Positions 1 to 9,350 of a stretch of DNA of 19,146 nt are shown in pieces. Under the pieces are notes generated by a model. The model was not told the DNA's origin and ran no database searches. It was given only the letters and a program-made list of their open reading frames with translations. Origin of the DNA: Terana coerulea (Eukaryota > Basidiomycota > Agaricomycetes > Polyporales > Phanerochaetaceae); NCBI GenBank assembly GCA_024811115.1, contig JAKOGH010001173.1:1-19146 (forward strand), given 5' to 3'. The position numbers and the translations under genes were made by a program. Position 1 is the first letter of the stretch, and each line of letters begins with the position of its first letter.

Positions 1-167
1 CGAGTGTAGGCAGCCCAGAGACGAGTGGTGGGCAGGAGTGAGTCTGGAGCCAAGGTGGTGGTCGCAGTCAAGTCGCAGTCAATAAAGCATGCACTGGCAG
101 CGCTGTGCCGGGCGGCTCGCCATTCGCGTACCGTACTTGCACTCTCTCCACCCTACGCTCTCCAGCG

Positions 168-1077
168 ATGAATATCATTGTACGTCCACTCTCCGAAAAC
201 GCTCATCTGGTGCTCATGGCGAACATAGGAAACTCTCTTTGGCCGGTCAGTCACCCCCGCGGAGCTGCGCGCAGCACCAGCGGGCCCTGGCGAAGGCGCA
301 GCGCGAGCTCGACCGGGAGCGCACGAAGCTCGAGCAGCAGGAGAAGAAGCTGGTGGCCGACATCAAGCGTAGTGCCAAAGCTGGGCAGATGGTACGTCTC
401 GTACCTCTGCTGTTTTCCGAGAGGCGTAATGCTGTTATAGAACGCATGCAAGGTTATGGCTAAGGACCTCGTCCGGACGAGACGCTACGTCCAGAAATTC
501 TACCAGATGCGTACACAACTGCAGGCAGTCGGCCTGCGGATACAAACGCTTCGAAGCAACCAGCAGATGGCCGATGCGATGCGCGGTGCCACCCGGGTAT
601 GTCACCTCCCACTACATCCGTAGGTTGTCCGCTCTGACTTGCAGCACAGGCTATGGGTGCGATGAACCGCGGCCTAAACCTGCCGCAAATCCAGCGGATC
701 ATGAACGAGTTTGAGAAGGAGAGCGCGACGATGGACATGAAGGAGGAGATGATGTCCGATGCGGTCGACGATGTCATGGACGAAGGGCTGGAAGATGAAG
801 AGGAGGAAGGCGACGCCATCCTTAAGCAGGTCCTGGACGAGATCGGTGTCGACCTCTCCCAACAGGTATGTATTTTGTCTCGCCTGACATATGCAGTACA
901 TCCGTATACTCAATGCTCACGTTATAGCTCACGGATGCGCCTACGGGCCTCGCAATCTCCTCAACCCTTACAGAGCCTCGACAGGCCCTTGCAGTTGGCG
1001 AAGGTGGCGGAGACTCTGGCGGTGGTATGTCCGACGAAGATGCGTTACAAGCTCGCTTGGATGCTCTCCGTAAATAA
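168..1077 (+). CDS. VPS2: Vps2/CHMP2-type ESCRT-III subunit, frame broken near 265-273
   Basis: This is the ESCRT-III core subunit that co-polymerises with Vps24 on endosomal membranes and recruits Vps4 for membrane scission. The inferred exons are 168-179, 229-391, 441-596, 650-865 and 928-1077, with 49-62 nt GT-AG introns, giving about 232 residues (human CHMP2A has 222). The start at 168 encodes MNII, which splices to ETLFGRSVTPAELR, the family's N-terminal amphipathic stretch. A basic helix follows (RELDRERTKLEQQEKK, KDLVRTRRYVQKF), then the acidic half (DMKEEMMSDAVDDVMDE), and the C-terminus DEDALQARLDALRK is a MIM1-like Vps4-binding motif. One oddity is that exon 2 changes frame between 'AELR' (ending 270) and 'QHQRALAKAQ' (starting 272). 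Restoring one CG in the CGCGC tract closes the frame at the family's usual spacing. I read this as a likely sequence error, because the rest of the gene is well conserved. It is convergent with Cog4. Confidence 0.93.
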
Positions 1078-1318
1078 ACTTGCCACTTCCACAACATTTA
1101 TGACACGATACCCCTTTCGAGAGATGGAGACATTACAAAACCCTCCGACACCATGTATATCCGAACTGTAGATTGCAATAAATAGAAACAATAATCTCTA
1201 GACTCGCAGTCCTGCGACAAGGCGAGCTTCGTGCTCGTTGAGCTTCCAGGCAATCCCGGACCCATTGTAGAACTCCTCCACATCTTCCTCCTATGTGATC
1301 CTAGTTAGATGGTATACA
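1078..1318. other. Convergent 3' spacer between Vps2 and Cog4
   Basis: This is a 241-bp tail-to-tail gap that must hold both 3' ends. AATAAA-like strings occur on the plus strand shortly after the Vps2 stop (around 1073-1080 and 1178-1185, CAATAAATAG), consistent with its polyadenylation region. There is no gene. Confidence 0.5.
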
Positions 1319-4039
1319 TTATTCGCTGCTAGACAGAGCACCCACCGAGTCAAGATTTAACAGCGTAGCTATCTGTTGAAGCCTTAAGAACTTCTCCCGG
1401 ACGTCTCCAAACGCAGTCTGCGACGAGAGGTAGGTCGTCACAGCACGAAGGTCCCGGTCAAAGCGTATCGCTCCGAGCTGTGAACACTTCAGCATAGACA
1501 AGCACAGTGACCCGAATGCAAGACGTGCCTCGGTATATTTGAGAGCCATCACGAATTTCTCCCACGGGCGGACCAGGACGTCCAGCGCAAGACCAAAGAA
1601 CAGACGGAAGTTGCTCTCGGTAAACGTATCCTGCAGGCCATTCAGCACCCCTCCTTATCGGACTGCAGAGCCCACGCGCACCTTGTAGCCTTCAACGAGC
1701 CCCTCCCATGCTTTGACGAACCGTTTGCGCACTATGTCATTGAGCTCGGCAGCCGCGTAGCTGTCGTCGTCGAGGACATAGGACACGTCCTTGTAGACAT
1801 CCGGGATAAACATCCGAAGCTTCGGTCGCAGCAGTTGGTTGAACAGCTGCTCGACCCCGGCCTGGCGTAACGGGTCAGCGACGCGGCACACACAGGGACA
1901 GGGCACAGCGCACCCTCAGCGTAGACCGGAATCGCGGCACAAGATTCGTGAAAGATGATATGCTGTTCCGCGCCTGCTCGACTTCGGCCTGGAGGAAGTT
2001 TTGCGAAAGCGCGGGAGAGGTAGAGAGCTCTCTGATCAGGCGTTCCATATGTGAGGACGACACGTCCAGATCGTTCAGCAGGATCTGACAGCTAGTGAGA
2101 TGCAACTCGAGAATCAACTGGGAGGGTCTTACGATGAACGACTGTCTGCTCTCCTTCTCTGCCTTGGCAGACGGTCCGGCGCCGCCCGTCCGGTACACGT
2201 CGTCCAGCTTTTTCTTGATGACACCGGCGTAGTCACGATCCATGACTTCGCGAAGAGCCTCAGAAGCTCTCTCCACCACCGTGACACTGCCGGAGGACAG
2301 AAGCCGCGACAGCACGACTTTGAGTATGTAGAAAGCATCATCTGGTGTTGTAGTGATCGCAGGAAACTGTGTAAAGTCTGGTTTCGACAGGCTGTGTGCC
2401 TGGAAGTATTACGTTTAGCGTGACACAGGTTGGGAGTGACTCGCCAGCCTACTTTGTCAATGATGGTCCGCGTGTACCATGTTTCCATGGGTATGTAGTA
2501 AGTGTTCAAGGTGTTCTCAAGAAGTTGACGCGAAGCCGAGGACTCTACGGCTTGTAGGGCATCGGACAACTCTTCACTCTGGGCATCCGCCGGATTTGCC
2601 AAGGATGCAGTCGGCGGAACACTGTGTTCCCCATTTTGCTCCTCGCTCTCATATTCCTGGTCTTCAAGCTCTTCCTGGTCAAACAAGACATCATTGTAAG
2701 CACAAAACCTCTGAGTAAAGCCACCCACCGTTAGCCTCTCGTACAAGAACTTTCTGAACAGACTCCAGCGACCCGCCATTCCAGAGACCTCGGTGAGCAC
2801 CTTGTCTATCTCTCTCGCGTCCACCGTATCCTCCTCCGCTGTGTTCATTTGCGAAGCCATCCTGCGCATGGGAGCAGGCGCTGTCAGAGTTTGGAAGGTG
2901 GGACTCGCTGTTTCTGACAACTGTAGGAAGTCAGAACACAAGACGCGAAGCATTAACGGTAACATACCTTGCGCTTCATCGACCGTTCCTCCTCCCACCC
3001 TTCAATGAGACTCTTCGTTACCCGGTCCGACTCTTGCAGTAATCGTTGAAGCACGCTTGTCATCTTCCCGGTACCGTAGTACTTCTCGACCACTGGCTGA
3101 TGTTGATCCACAATCATTGCTATGCTCTCATATAGAGCGGTGAGCGCGGTTATATAGTATAATGGAGATGATGCTAGTAAAAAGAAAAACACGTTGGCAA
3201 TCCTCTGAGTGATAGAGGGACAAGACATACTCTTGGCAGATGCTGGTGCGCGAACCTTGACCAAGTCAACCACGAACGATGCATACGCTTGTAGTCCTTC
3301 TTTCTCCCACCCAATGACGGGAAATAACTTGAAGAATCTCGTGGTAGAGGCTGCATCCCTCGACGTTGAGGCCTTTTCGAACTGTTCCCGAAATGTGCTG
3401 AGAAGCTGCTCTCTCGCATTCTGAAGGGTTTGCGCGGGCGGTAGAGGGCTTTCTGCACTGGGCTGGGTTTAGTCCATGAGAACGAGCAGCCCCTGCAAGC
3501 GAAATGGTACGGACGACGGAGGTCTCTGCAAACGGGCCTGAAGTTACGTCCAAAGGCAGCGCCATGGCTCTCGCGCAATGGCGCGACGCAGACTCCCAGT
3601 CCTGGGCATCCATCGTGGCTTGCAGGGCCATGAGCGACGACTAAACAAAGGGTTGCGCATAAGCCTAGGTACATCCCGCAGTGAATAAGCTAACCTTGAG
3701 TTCCATGACCTGGCCCACCCTGTCGCCTGCCTCTCTCACTCTCTTCATCTCCTCATCCAGCAAGCGCACGCGGCCGCCCACTCTCTCCGCAGTCTTCGCC
3801 GTACTAGAGACAGTCCCTGCAAGCACGTATGCCTCTGAGTACAATTCATTCAAACGAGGTTCGAGAGCTTGTAGGCGTGCTAATGCCTGGACGATTGGGT
3901 CTCTGGCGGCGAGCAGCGATGATAGGGATTGGGAGAGGTCGGTCTCTTCTGCCTCCAAGGCGGACAGCGAAGAGAGGATGTCGGGTAAGGAGGTGAGGGT
4001 TCGAGCATCTGCTCTCTGCGGCACAGCGTTGGATGCCAT
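1319..4039 (-). CDS. COG4: Conserved oligomeric Golgi complex subunit 4 (Cog4), ten exons
   Basis: This is a lobe A subunit of the COG tether for retrograde vesicles at the Golgi. The exons, in transcript order, are 4039-3695, 3640-3511, 3452-3231, 3173-2968, 2920-2729, 2674-2453, 2399-2133, 2084-1914, 1861-1682 and 1630-1319. They sum to 749 codons including stop, and human COG4 has 785 residues, so the length fits. The N-terminal part is a coiled coil (EEMKRVREAGDRVGQVMELK). Family landmarks follow: RFFKLFPVIGWEKEG, ESIAMIVDQHQPVVEKYYG, DKVLTEVSGMAGRWSLF, ILLNDLDVSSSHMERL and the C-terminal FGDVREKFLRLQQIATLLNL. The frame closes across all junctions without any indel, unlike its two neighbours. 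The second intron (3510-3453) is the least certain. The intron 2728-2675 is 54 nt, has no stop in frame and could be retained. The gene is head-to-head with the DHX35 gene and tail-to-tail with Vps2. Confidence 0.92.
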
Positions 4040-4274
4040 GGTGTGTGGTATGTATATACTTATTCAACAGGTTGAGGTAAGGCAAGGCATGTTTCGGTTC
4101 CTTGGTAGGTGCAGGCGCTTAGCAGGCGCGTCGGCGCGTCGCTTGCGGCTTGAGACCAGGTCGAGGATGGCCATCACCGAAATACACGTGGCGCCGGAGC
4201 AGCAACCTCGAAGGCGCGCAGTGCGCATCAATCCCGCCCTTGACGAGTGCCTCTCCTCCTTGTCCCCTCCCGTC
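4040..4274. promoter_or_regulatory. Shared divergent promoter between Cog4 and DHX35 genes
   Basis: Only about 235 bp separate the two start codons, so both promoters and both 5' leaders must lie here. I see an E-box-like CACGTG palindrome at 4185-4190 and a TATATA at 4053-4058. The TATATA is only about 14 nt upstream of the Cog4 ATG, which is too close to act as that gene's TATA box. Open frames crossing this stretch show no family resemblance. Bidirectional use is inferred from the geometry. Confidence 0.55.
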
Positions 4275-7158
4275 ATGAGCACGCTGCAGTTCTGGAAACC
4301 CGGCACGAATGGCCCAGGAGCTCGCTTGACAGAGCTTCGGAGACCGAGGAGAACATCGTCCCCTCCGCTCCGTCCTCTGGCGCGATATCTATACAATCCG
4401 CGCGCGAGCGGCTTCCTATATTCAAGCATAGTCAATATATCCTTCTTTTGACTTGCATAGGATCTGTCTGACCTCAGCTATGTCTTAGGGAGAAAATTCT
4501 GTATTGTCTTGAGAAGTATGGAGTGCTGATACTGGTCGGGCAAACGGGATGCGGGAAGACCACTCGTTCGTACACTTGTTTGTTCACTGAGAGCTTGACA
4601 CGGCTATTGACCCCGTCGCTTCAGAATTGCCGCAATACTTGTACGAAGCGGGGTGGGCTGCAGACGGGAATGTTATTGCTTGCACGCAACCACGCCGCGT
4701 GTCTGCAACATCCGTAGCGAACCGCGTCGCGACTGAAGTAGGCTCCATCCTAGGGGACGAGGTGCGCCCCGCCACTTCCTCTCTTCGCACGCACGCACTC
4801 ACCTCGCGCAGGTCGGATACACGATTCGCTTTGAAGACGTGAGCGACAAGCAGCGCACGCGCATTCTGTACCTCACCGACGGCATGCTCTTCCGCGAAAC
4901 CCTCGTCGACCCGCTGCTGAGCCGCTATAGTGTCATCATGGTGCGTGTGCTCGCCCGCCCTCCTTTCCCGATTCTCATCCTGACGCAGCGCCGCCAAGAT
5001 TGACGAGGCGCACGAGCGCAGCGTGTACACCGACCTCATCCTCGGGCTTCTCAAAAGTATGCCCATTCTTAATAGCCATGCAGAGACACTCTAAGCACAG
5101 CTGTAGGATCCGCCGAAAGCGGCCATCGCTCAGAGTCATCGTGTCGTCCGCGACGCTTGACGCCACGTCGTTCCTGGAGTACTTCTGCGCGGGCAACGGC
5201 CCGGACGAGGCAACGATCGTAAGCCTGGAAGGGCGCATGTACCCGGTCGAGGTCGCATACCTGCAAGAACCGGCGCCGGACTACGTTCGCAAGGCGGCCG
5301 AGACGGTGTGGAACATACACATGCAGGTGTGTGTACTTCTCCAATGTGTGGCTACACTCTGTCCTGACATTTGCTTAGCAAAGTTCTGGAGATATTCTGG
5401 TATTCCTCACAGGCCGGGAAGAGATTGAGAGATGTCTTGAGGAGCTGTCCGAGTATCTGCCTACGTATGATATCTTGTATATTCTCAATAATTTCATACT
5501 GAATGTTGCGCAGATTACCTCGGAACGCACCACGGCTGAAGGTGCTAGCGTTGCATGCCGGGCTGTCAACGACTGAACAACTCGCAGTCTTTGAGCCTGC
5601 GGAACGAGGGACTCGGAAGGTCATAGTCTCAACAAACATCGCAGAGGTCAGTGACATTTACAGAATGCAATGAAATAGGGCGTTAACCGCTCGTGCAGGC
5701 CAGTGTTACTATCGACGGCATCAAGTTTGTCGTCGACTCCGGTTTTGTAAAGGCATGTATGCCAATAGCGCACAAATCATTGTGGAATCTGACCGTTCAG
5801 CAGATTCGCACATACAATCCGACCTCAGCCCTCTCCTCGCTCGCCACGGTCCCCGTGTCGCTCGCCTCTGCCACGCAGCGCGCCGGGCGCGCTGGCCGCA
5901 CCTCTGCGGGCATCTGCTACCGGCTCTACCCCGAATCCGCGCTGCGCGCCCTCCCGCACACGACCTCGCCCGAGATCACGCGCACGGACCTGACGACGCC
6001 GATCCTGCAGCTCAAGTCGCTCGGCATTGACGACCTGATGAAGTTCGAGTGGGTTACGGGCCCGCCGGCCGAGACGGTGCTGCGCGCGCTGGAGACACTC
6101 GTCGGTGCGGGCATGGTTGGCGAGGACGGGCGACTTACGGTCGTCGGCGAGAAGGTGGCGGAGTGCCCAGTGGAGGTGAACGTCGCTCGGATGGTGGGTT
6201 CCGCGGCTGAGGAAGGCAAGATCGAGTGGCTGACGTGCAGTACAGCTGTTCGCTTCGAAGGAGTACAAGTGCGGCGAGGAGATGCTGACCATCGCCGCTA
6301 TGACATCTATACAGGTAGGTTCGCGGTTGTTCCAGTCAATGGTTATATTCATTGAGCATTTAGGACGTTTTCATCATCCCCGATGGCGCTGCTGGGGCTT
6401 TGGCTGAGCTCGAGCGCAGAAAATTCACAGCCGAGGAAGGAGTAAGCCTCCAGGGCTACACCGTGACTTTCCTCAACTAATCACCTCTCACTAGGACCAC
6501 CTCACACTGCTGAACGGTACGCCCCTCGTCCACCCCTTTCACCTGACTTGTGCTCACAGTCCCACCAGCGTACAACGGCTTCACGCGCTACGGCAAGTCC
6601 GCGTCGTGGTGCAAATCGCACGCGCTCTCCTTCCGCGCCATGTCGCGCGCGGTCTCCATCCGGGCGCAGCTCAAGAAGTACATGCAGCGCTTCGGGCTGC
6701 CGCTGGAGAGCTGCCAGGGCGATGCGAAGCGGCTGCGTGAATGTTTGGTGAGCGGGTACTGGCGCAACGGCGCGCGCTGGGTTGCGGATGGGACGTACCG
6801 CTCCGTGCGGGGCAATGTCGTGAGTGGTTCCACTCAAATAGGTAGTGCGGGAAGCTCAAGTTTTTGGAGACTTTGCACGTGCACCCTCATTCTGTGCTGT
6901 TCACGCGCAAGCCGCGCTCGGGATGGGTTGTGTTCCACGAGATGGAAGAGACAAAGAAAACACAGTGCGCGCGCTCCTACTTTCGTTGAGCGATCGTTTT
7001 CTTACGTCTTGCGCACAGAATTCGTATTCTTACGGAGATTGAGCCGGACTGGTGAGCTCTTCTCATATTTAATGCGACGCTAGTTTGCTGACATACTTCG
7101 CAGGCTTCTAAAATATGGCCATACATTCCGTGACAAATATACAGGCGCCGCTGTATAA
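4275..7158 (+). CDS. DHX35: DHX35-type DEAH-box ATP-dependent RNA helicase, 17 exons, three 1-base frame gaps
   Basis: This is a spliceosome-associated DEAH-box helicase. It opens with [11 protein letters not shown], the short N-terminal signature of DHX35. The exons are 4275-4430, 4489-4565, 4625-4761, 4812-4940, 4999-5056, 5107-5326, 5379-5464, 5514-5646, 5699-5752, 5804-6193, 6246-6314, 6364-6441, 6495-6516, 6569-6819, 6870-6964, 7019-7051 and 7104-7158, about 681 residues when closed (human 703). Visible motifs are [10 protein letters not shown], Ia [22 protein letters not shown] (from 5002), III SATLDA and [12 protein letters not shown]. The HA2/ratchet region and OB-fold follow ([18 protein letters not shown]), ending [14 protein letters not shown]. 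The frame is one base short at about 4317-4318, at the 4430/4489 junction and at the A-run 5053-5056 before the donor. Each is repaired by one added base, so a consensus error is likelier than decay. The intron at 5753-5803 is of GC-AG type. Confidence 0.93.
5753..5803 (+). other. GC-AG intron in the DHX35 gene, 51 nt and stop-free
   Basis: The exon ends in AAG and the intron begins GCATGT. A branch-like CTGAC and a CAG acceptor follow. Removing it joins DSGFVK directly to IRTYNPTSA, the spacing seen in DHX35 relatives. Its length is a multiple of three and it has no in-frame stop, so retention would add 17 residues just before the conserved Tyr-Asn-Pro segment. Confidence 0.75.
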
Positions 7159-7356
7159 TATATATCTCCTCCGTGTGTGCCGCCCATGAGGGCGTTATGC
7201 ATTGCAATCGATGAGTAGACCAGCGGTTCCTCGTTATCAAGATATTCTTGCTGCAATAAGCTCAAAGTTCAGTTGTTAATGCCACGATAAACATCGTGAG
7301 CTGTATATGTGCTAACCGGGCTAGACGACACCCCCTGCTTCCTCATTTCATTCATC

Positions 7357-7929
7357 ATGGCCCCACATAGTGACCATGAGCCCGCTCCAGCCGCCGTCCA
7401 GCCCACCGTCCCGAGATTGGGTGACGAAGTCGATACGAAGCAACTCAAATCAATACCGCTGAAGCCGTGGGTGGAGGTGGCGTTCCTAACGACACATGGG
7501 CCGCAGGCCACTCCTCGCCGCAATGTCACCACAGTCTTCACTAGAGCCTTTCTCAAGACGTTGTCTTTCAATGTACGCGATCCGTGCTAGACCATTTCAC
7601 CTGCATGGTAGCTGACTAGCATTTTGGACTGTGTCCGCTAGGCTACAATCAACCTCTGCGCAGATACGGTGATGGCCTACATGACCAAGTCGTCTCAAAA
7701 TCCAAGTGTGTTCGCTCCACTTGATCAGGTGGTGGCGAAGGACTTCATCAAGCAGGGAAGCAATGGGAAGGAGTGGAAAGATCCTATCGCATTAGGCGTT
7801 CATCTGCGATATGAGCACTTCGATGGGCGGGTTGAAACTCAACAGCTGAAGCTGTTCTCGTATGATCATGACCAGCAGTGGAGAGAGCTGGTGGACCACA
7901 TTGCCTTCCTCACTGTCGAGAAGCTTTAG
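7357..7929 (+). CDS. Orphan two-exon protein, tandem copy 1
   Basis: I do not recognise this family and assign no function. The exons are 7357-7572 and 7642-7929, joined over a 69-nt GT-AG intron, giving 167 residues. The start at 7357 was chosen because ATGG follows a short pyrimidine-rich leader and matches the equivalent start in copy 2; an in-frame start at 7309 (GTG or CTG-like) is less likely. The first 30 residues are Pro/Ala-rich. A conserved block follows (SIPLKPWVEVAF, then VTTVFTRAFLKTLSFN ending exon 1), and after that an aromatic, acidic C-terminal half (DGRVETQQLKLFSYDHDQQW). There is no signal peptide or membrane segment. The intron falls at the same codon as in the paralogue at 8280, and that shared position together with alternating conserved and variable segments supports a real gene pair. 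Confidence 0.72.
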
Positions 7930-8279
7930 TGAGTTTTTGACTTGCCTTCTTGATATCGCGCGGCGTAAGGCTCATCGACGTTGTAACTCCCATTTATTGT
8001 GCTCAGCCCACTGTTAGGCTAGACGGGCGTTGGCATGCGGCTTCGTACCGGGTTCCCTGTCTGCAATGTCTTTTTCCAGAAACACGTTCACCTGAATGGC
8101 GTGCTAGGTGTGATACGACGCACTCTCTTTGTTCGTCTAACTTCCGCACCTGCAGGGCGAGTAACTCAAAGTTCAGATGTCGACGTCATAAAAATCAGCG
8201 CTGCTTACTAGCTAGGTACACAGCCTAGATATCTAGAGCGGGCGATGCAGCCCAAGTGCGACTTCCAATCCCAACTGCC
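7930..8279. other. Spacer between tandem orphan paralogues
   Basis: About 350 bp separate the stop of copy 1 from the start of copy 2. No gene is convincing here. The part after copy 1 resembles the 3' flank of copy 2 only weakly (scattered matches such as CTGTTAGGCTA against GTTGACAGGCTA), consistent with an older tandem duplication of the whole unit. It should contain the copy 1 terminator and the copy 2 promoter, but I see no distinct signal. Confidence 0.5.
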
Positions 8280-8940
8280 ATGGCCACCCGCCCTGAGTAC
8301 GCTCCCGTAGCTGTCCAGTCCACTAATTCGCAAATAAGCGACGAGTCAGTCACCGAATCTCAGCCTCAAGCTGTGGCAACATTAGCCTCCACTGGCCTCA
8401 GTGCTGCCCCGCAGCGCTTGCAGTCAATTCCGCTCAAGACGTGGGTGGAATTGGTCTTCCAGACGCGGTACGGAGCGAAGCATCCAAACACCACTCGCTC
8501 GATTGTCACTACAGTCTTCACGAGAGATTTCTTCAAGACGTTATCGTTCAACGTGAGTCAGGCGCCAGTGTACATCTCGACCGTCCCACCTATGCCGGGA
8601 TTGACCGGTGACCAACGTTTTTGACGCATCGTGTTAGGCAACGTTTGAGCTCTGCGCAAATACAGCTCTGGCATACATGACTGAGTTACTCCAAAATCCA
8701 CATCGTGGGTACGGCCCGGGCGCGGGTTCAGATGCTGTAGTAGCGGCCGAGTTCATCCAAGACGGGAGCAATGGAAAGGAGTGGAAGGAACCAATTGCAC
8801 TGGGAGTGTTTCTACAATATGAGCACCTGGATGGGCGGGTCGAGACCCAAAAGGTCAAGCTGTTTTCGTACCCTCACGACCAACAGTGGCAAGAGCTGGT
8901 GGACCATATTTCCGTTCTTGCGATCGAGAAGCGTTTGTGA
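8280..8940 (+). CDS. Orphan two-exon protein, tandem copy 2
   Basis: This is a paralogue of the gene at 7357. The exons are 8280-8552 and 8638-8940, with an 85-nt GT-AG intron at the same codon, giving 191 residues. The ATG at 8280 sits in a good context (CCATGG). The conserved blocks are SIPLKTWVELVFQTRYG, VTTVFTRDFFKTLSFN, ELCANTALAYMTELLQNP, GSNGKEWKEPIALGV and KVKLFSYPHDQQWQELVDH. Compared with copy 1 it has a longer variable N-terminus and a Gly-rich insert (YGPGAGSDAV) in exon 2. There is no signal peptide, membrane helix or recognised catalytic motif, and the function is unknown. The second exon and about 100 bp of its 3' flank were recopied, inverted and truncated, to 15710-16073. Confidence 0.74.
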
Positions 8941-9350
8941 GTCTGTCCATCTACATCCAGGGTGTTGCGTGGGTTGTGGCTCATAGGCTACGATTTCATT
9001 TAGTCCGTTGACAGGCTAAACAGTCCTCGCAGCTTCAACCAACTCCTTGCGCGCAGTCGTCAGGCGAGCCTCCCGCTTTGTTATGCTACTACAGTAACTC
9101 AGCTGCGGTGCTTGGGAAGAAAATGTCGGAAGGGAGTACTCATGTCGGTTCGTACGACTGTAAGCAAGTGATACTGCCAAGTTAGCATACATTCTGGTGC
9201 ATAGTGGAAGGAACCGGGCATCCACTGCTCAAGCGGCACTAGGAGCAGTACTACGAATTCTTGTTTTGGTGTGGCGCGGATTTACATATATGGCTACTAG
9301 GCCCCAGCTCGCCTCGCTTGCCCGGCTCTGAGTCTCCGGCCCTAAGCGAC
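8941..9350. other. Intergenic, first ~100 bp duplicated elsewhere in the window
   Basis: The bases just after the copy 2 stop (to about 9035) match the minus strand of 15805-15710 closely, and the first ~28 bases are identical. Beyond that I see no gene. The remaining ~300 bp presumably hold the promoter of the protease-like locus starting at 9351, but no clear core element is visible. Confidence 0.55.

Noticed and set aside
4064..4435. Minus-strand open frame across the Cog4/DHX35 promoter and first helicase exon
   Set aside because: No family resemblance, and it overlaps the conserved DHX35 start on the opposite strand.
6194..6245. Apparent extra frameshift in DHX35 after VNVARM
   Set aside because: It is explained by a 52-nt GT-AG intron that joins VARM to [12 protein letters not shown] in frame, so no indel is needed.
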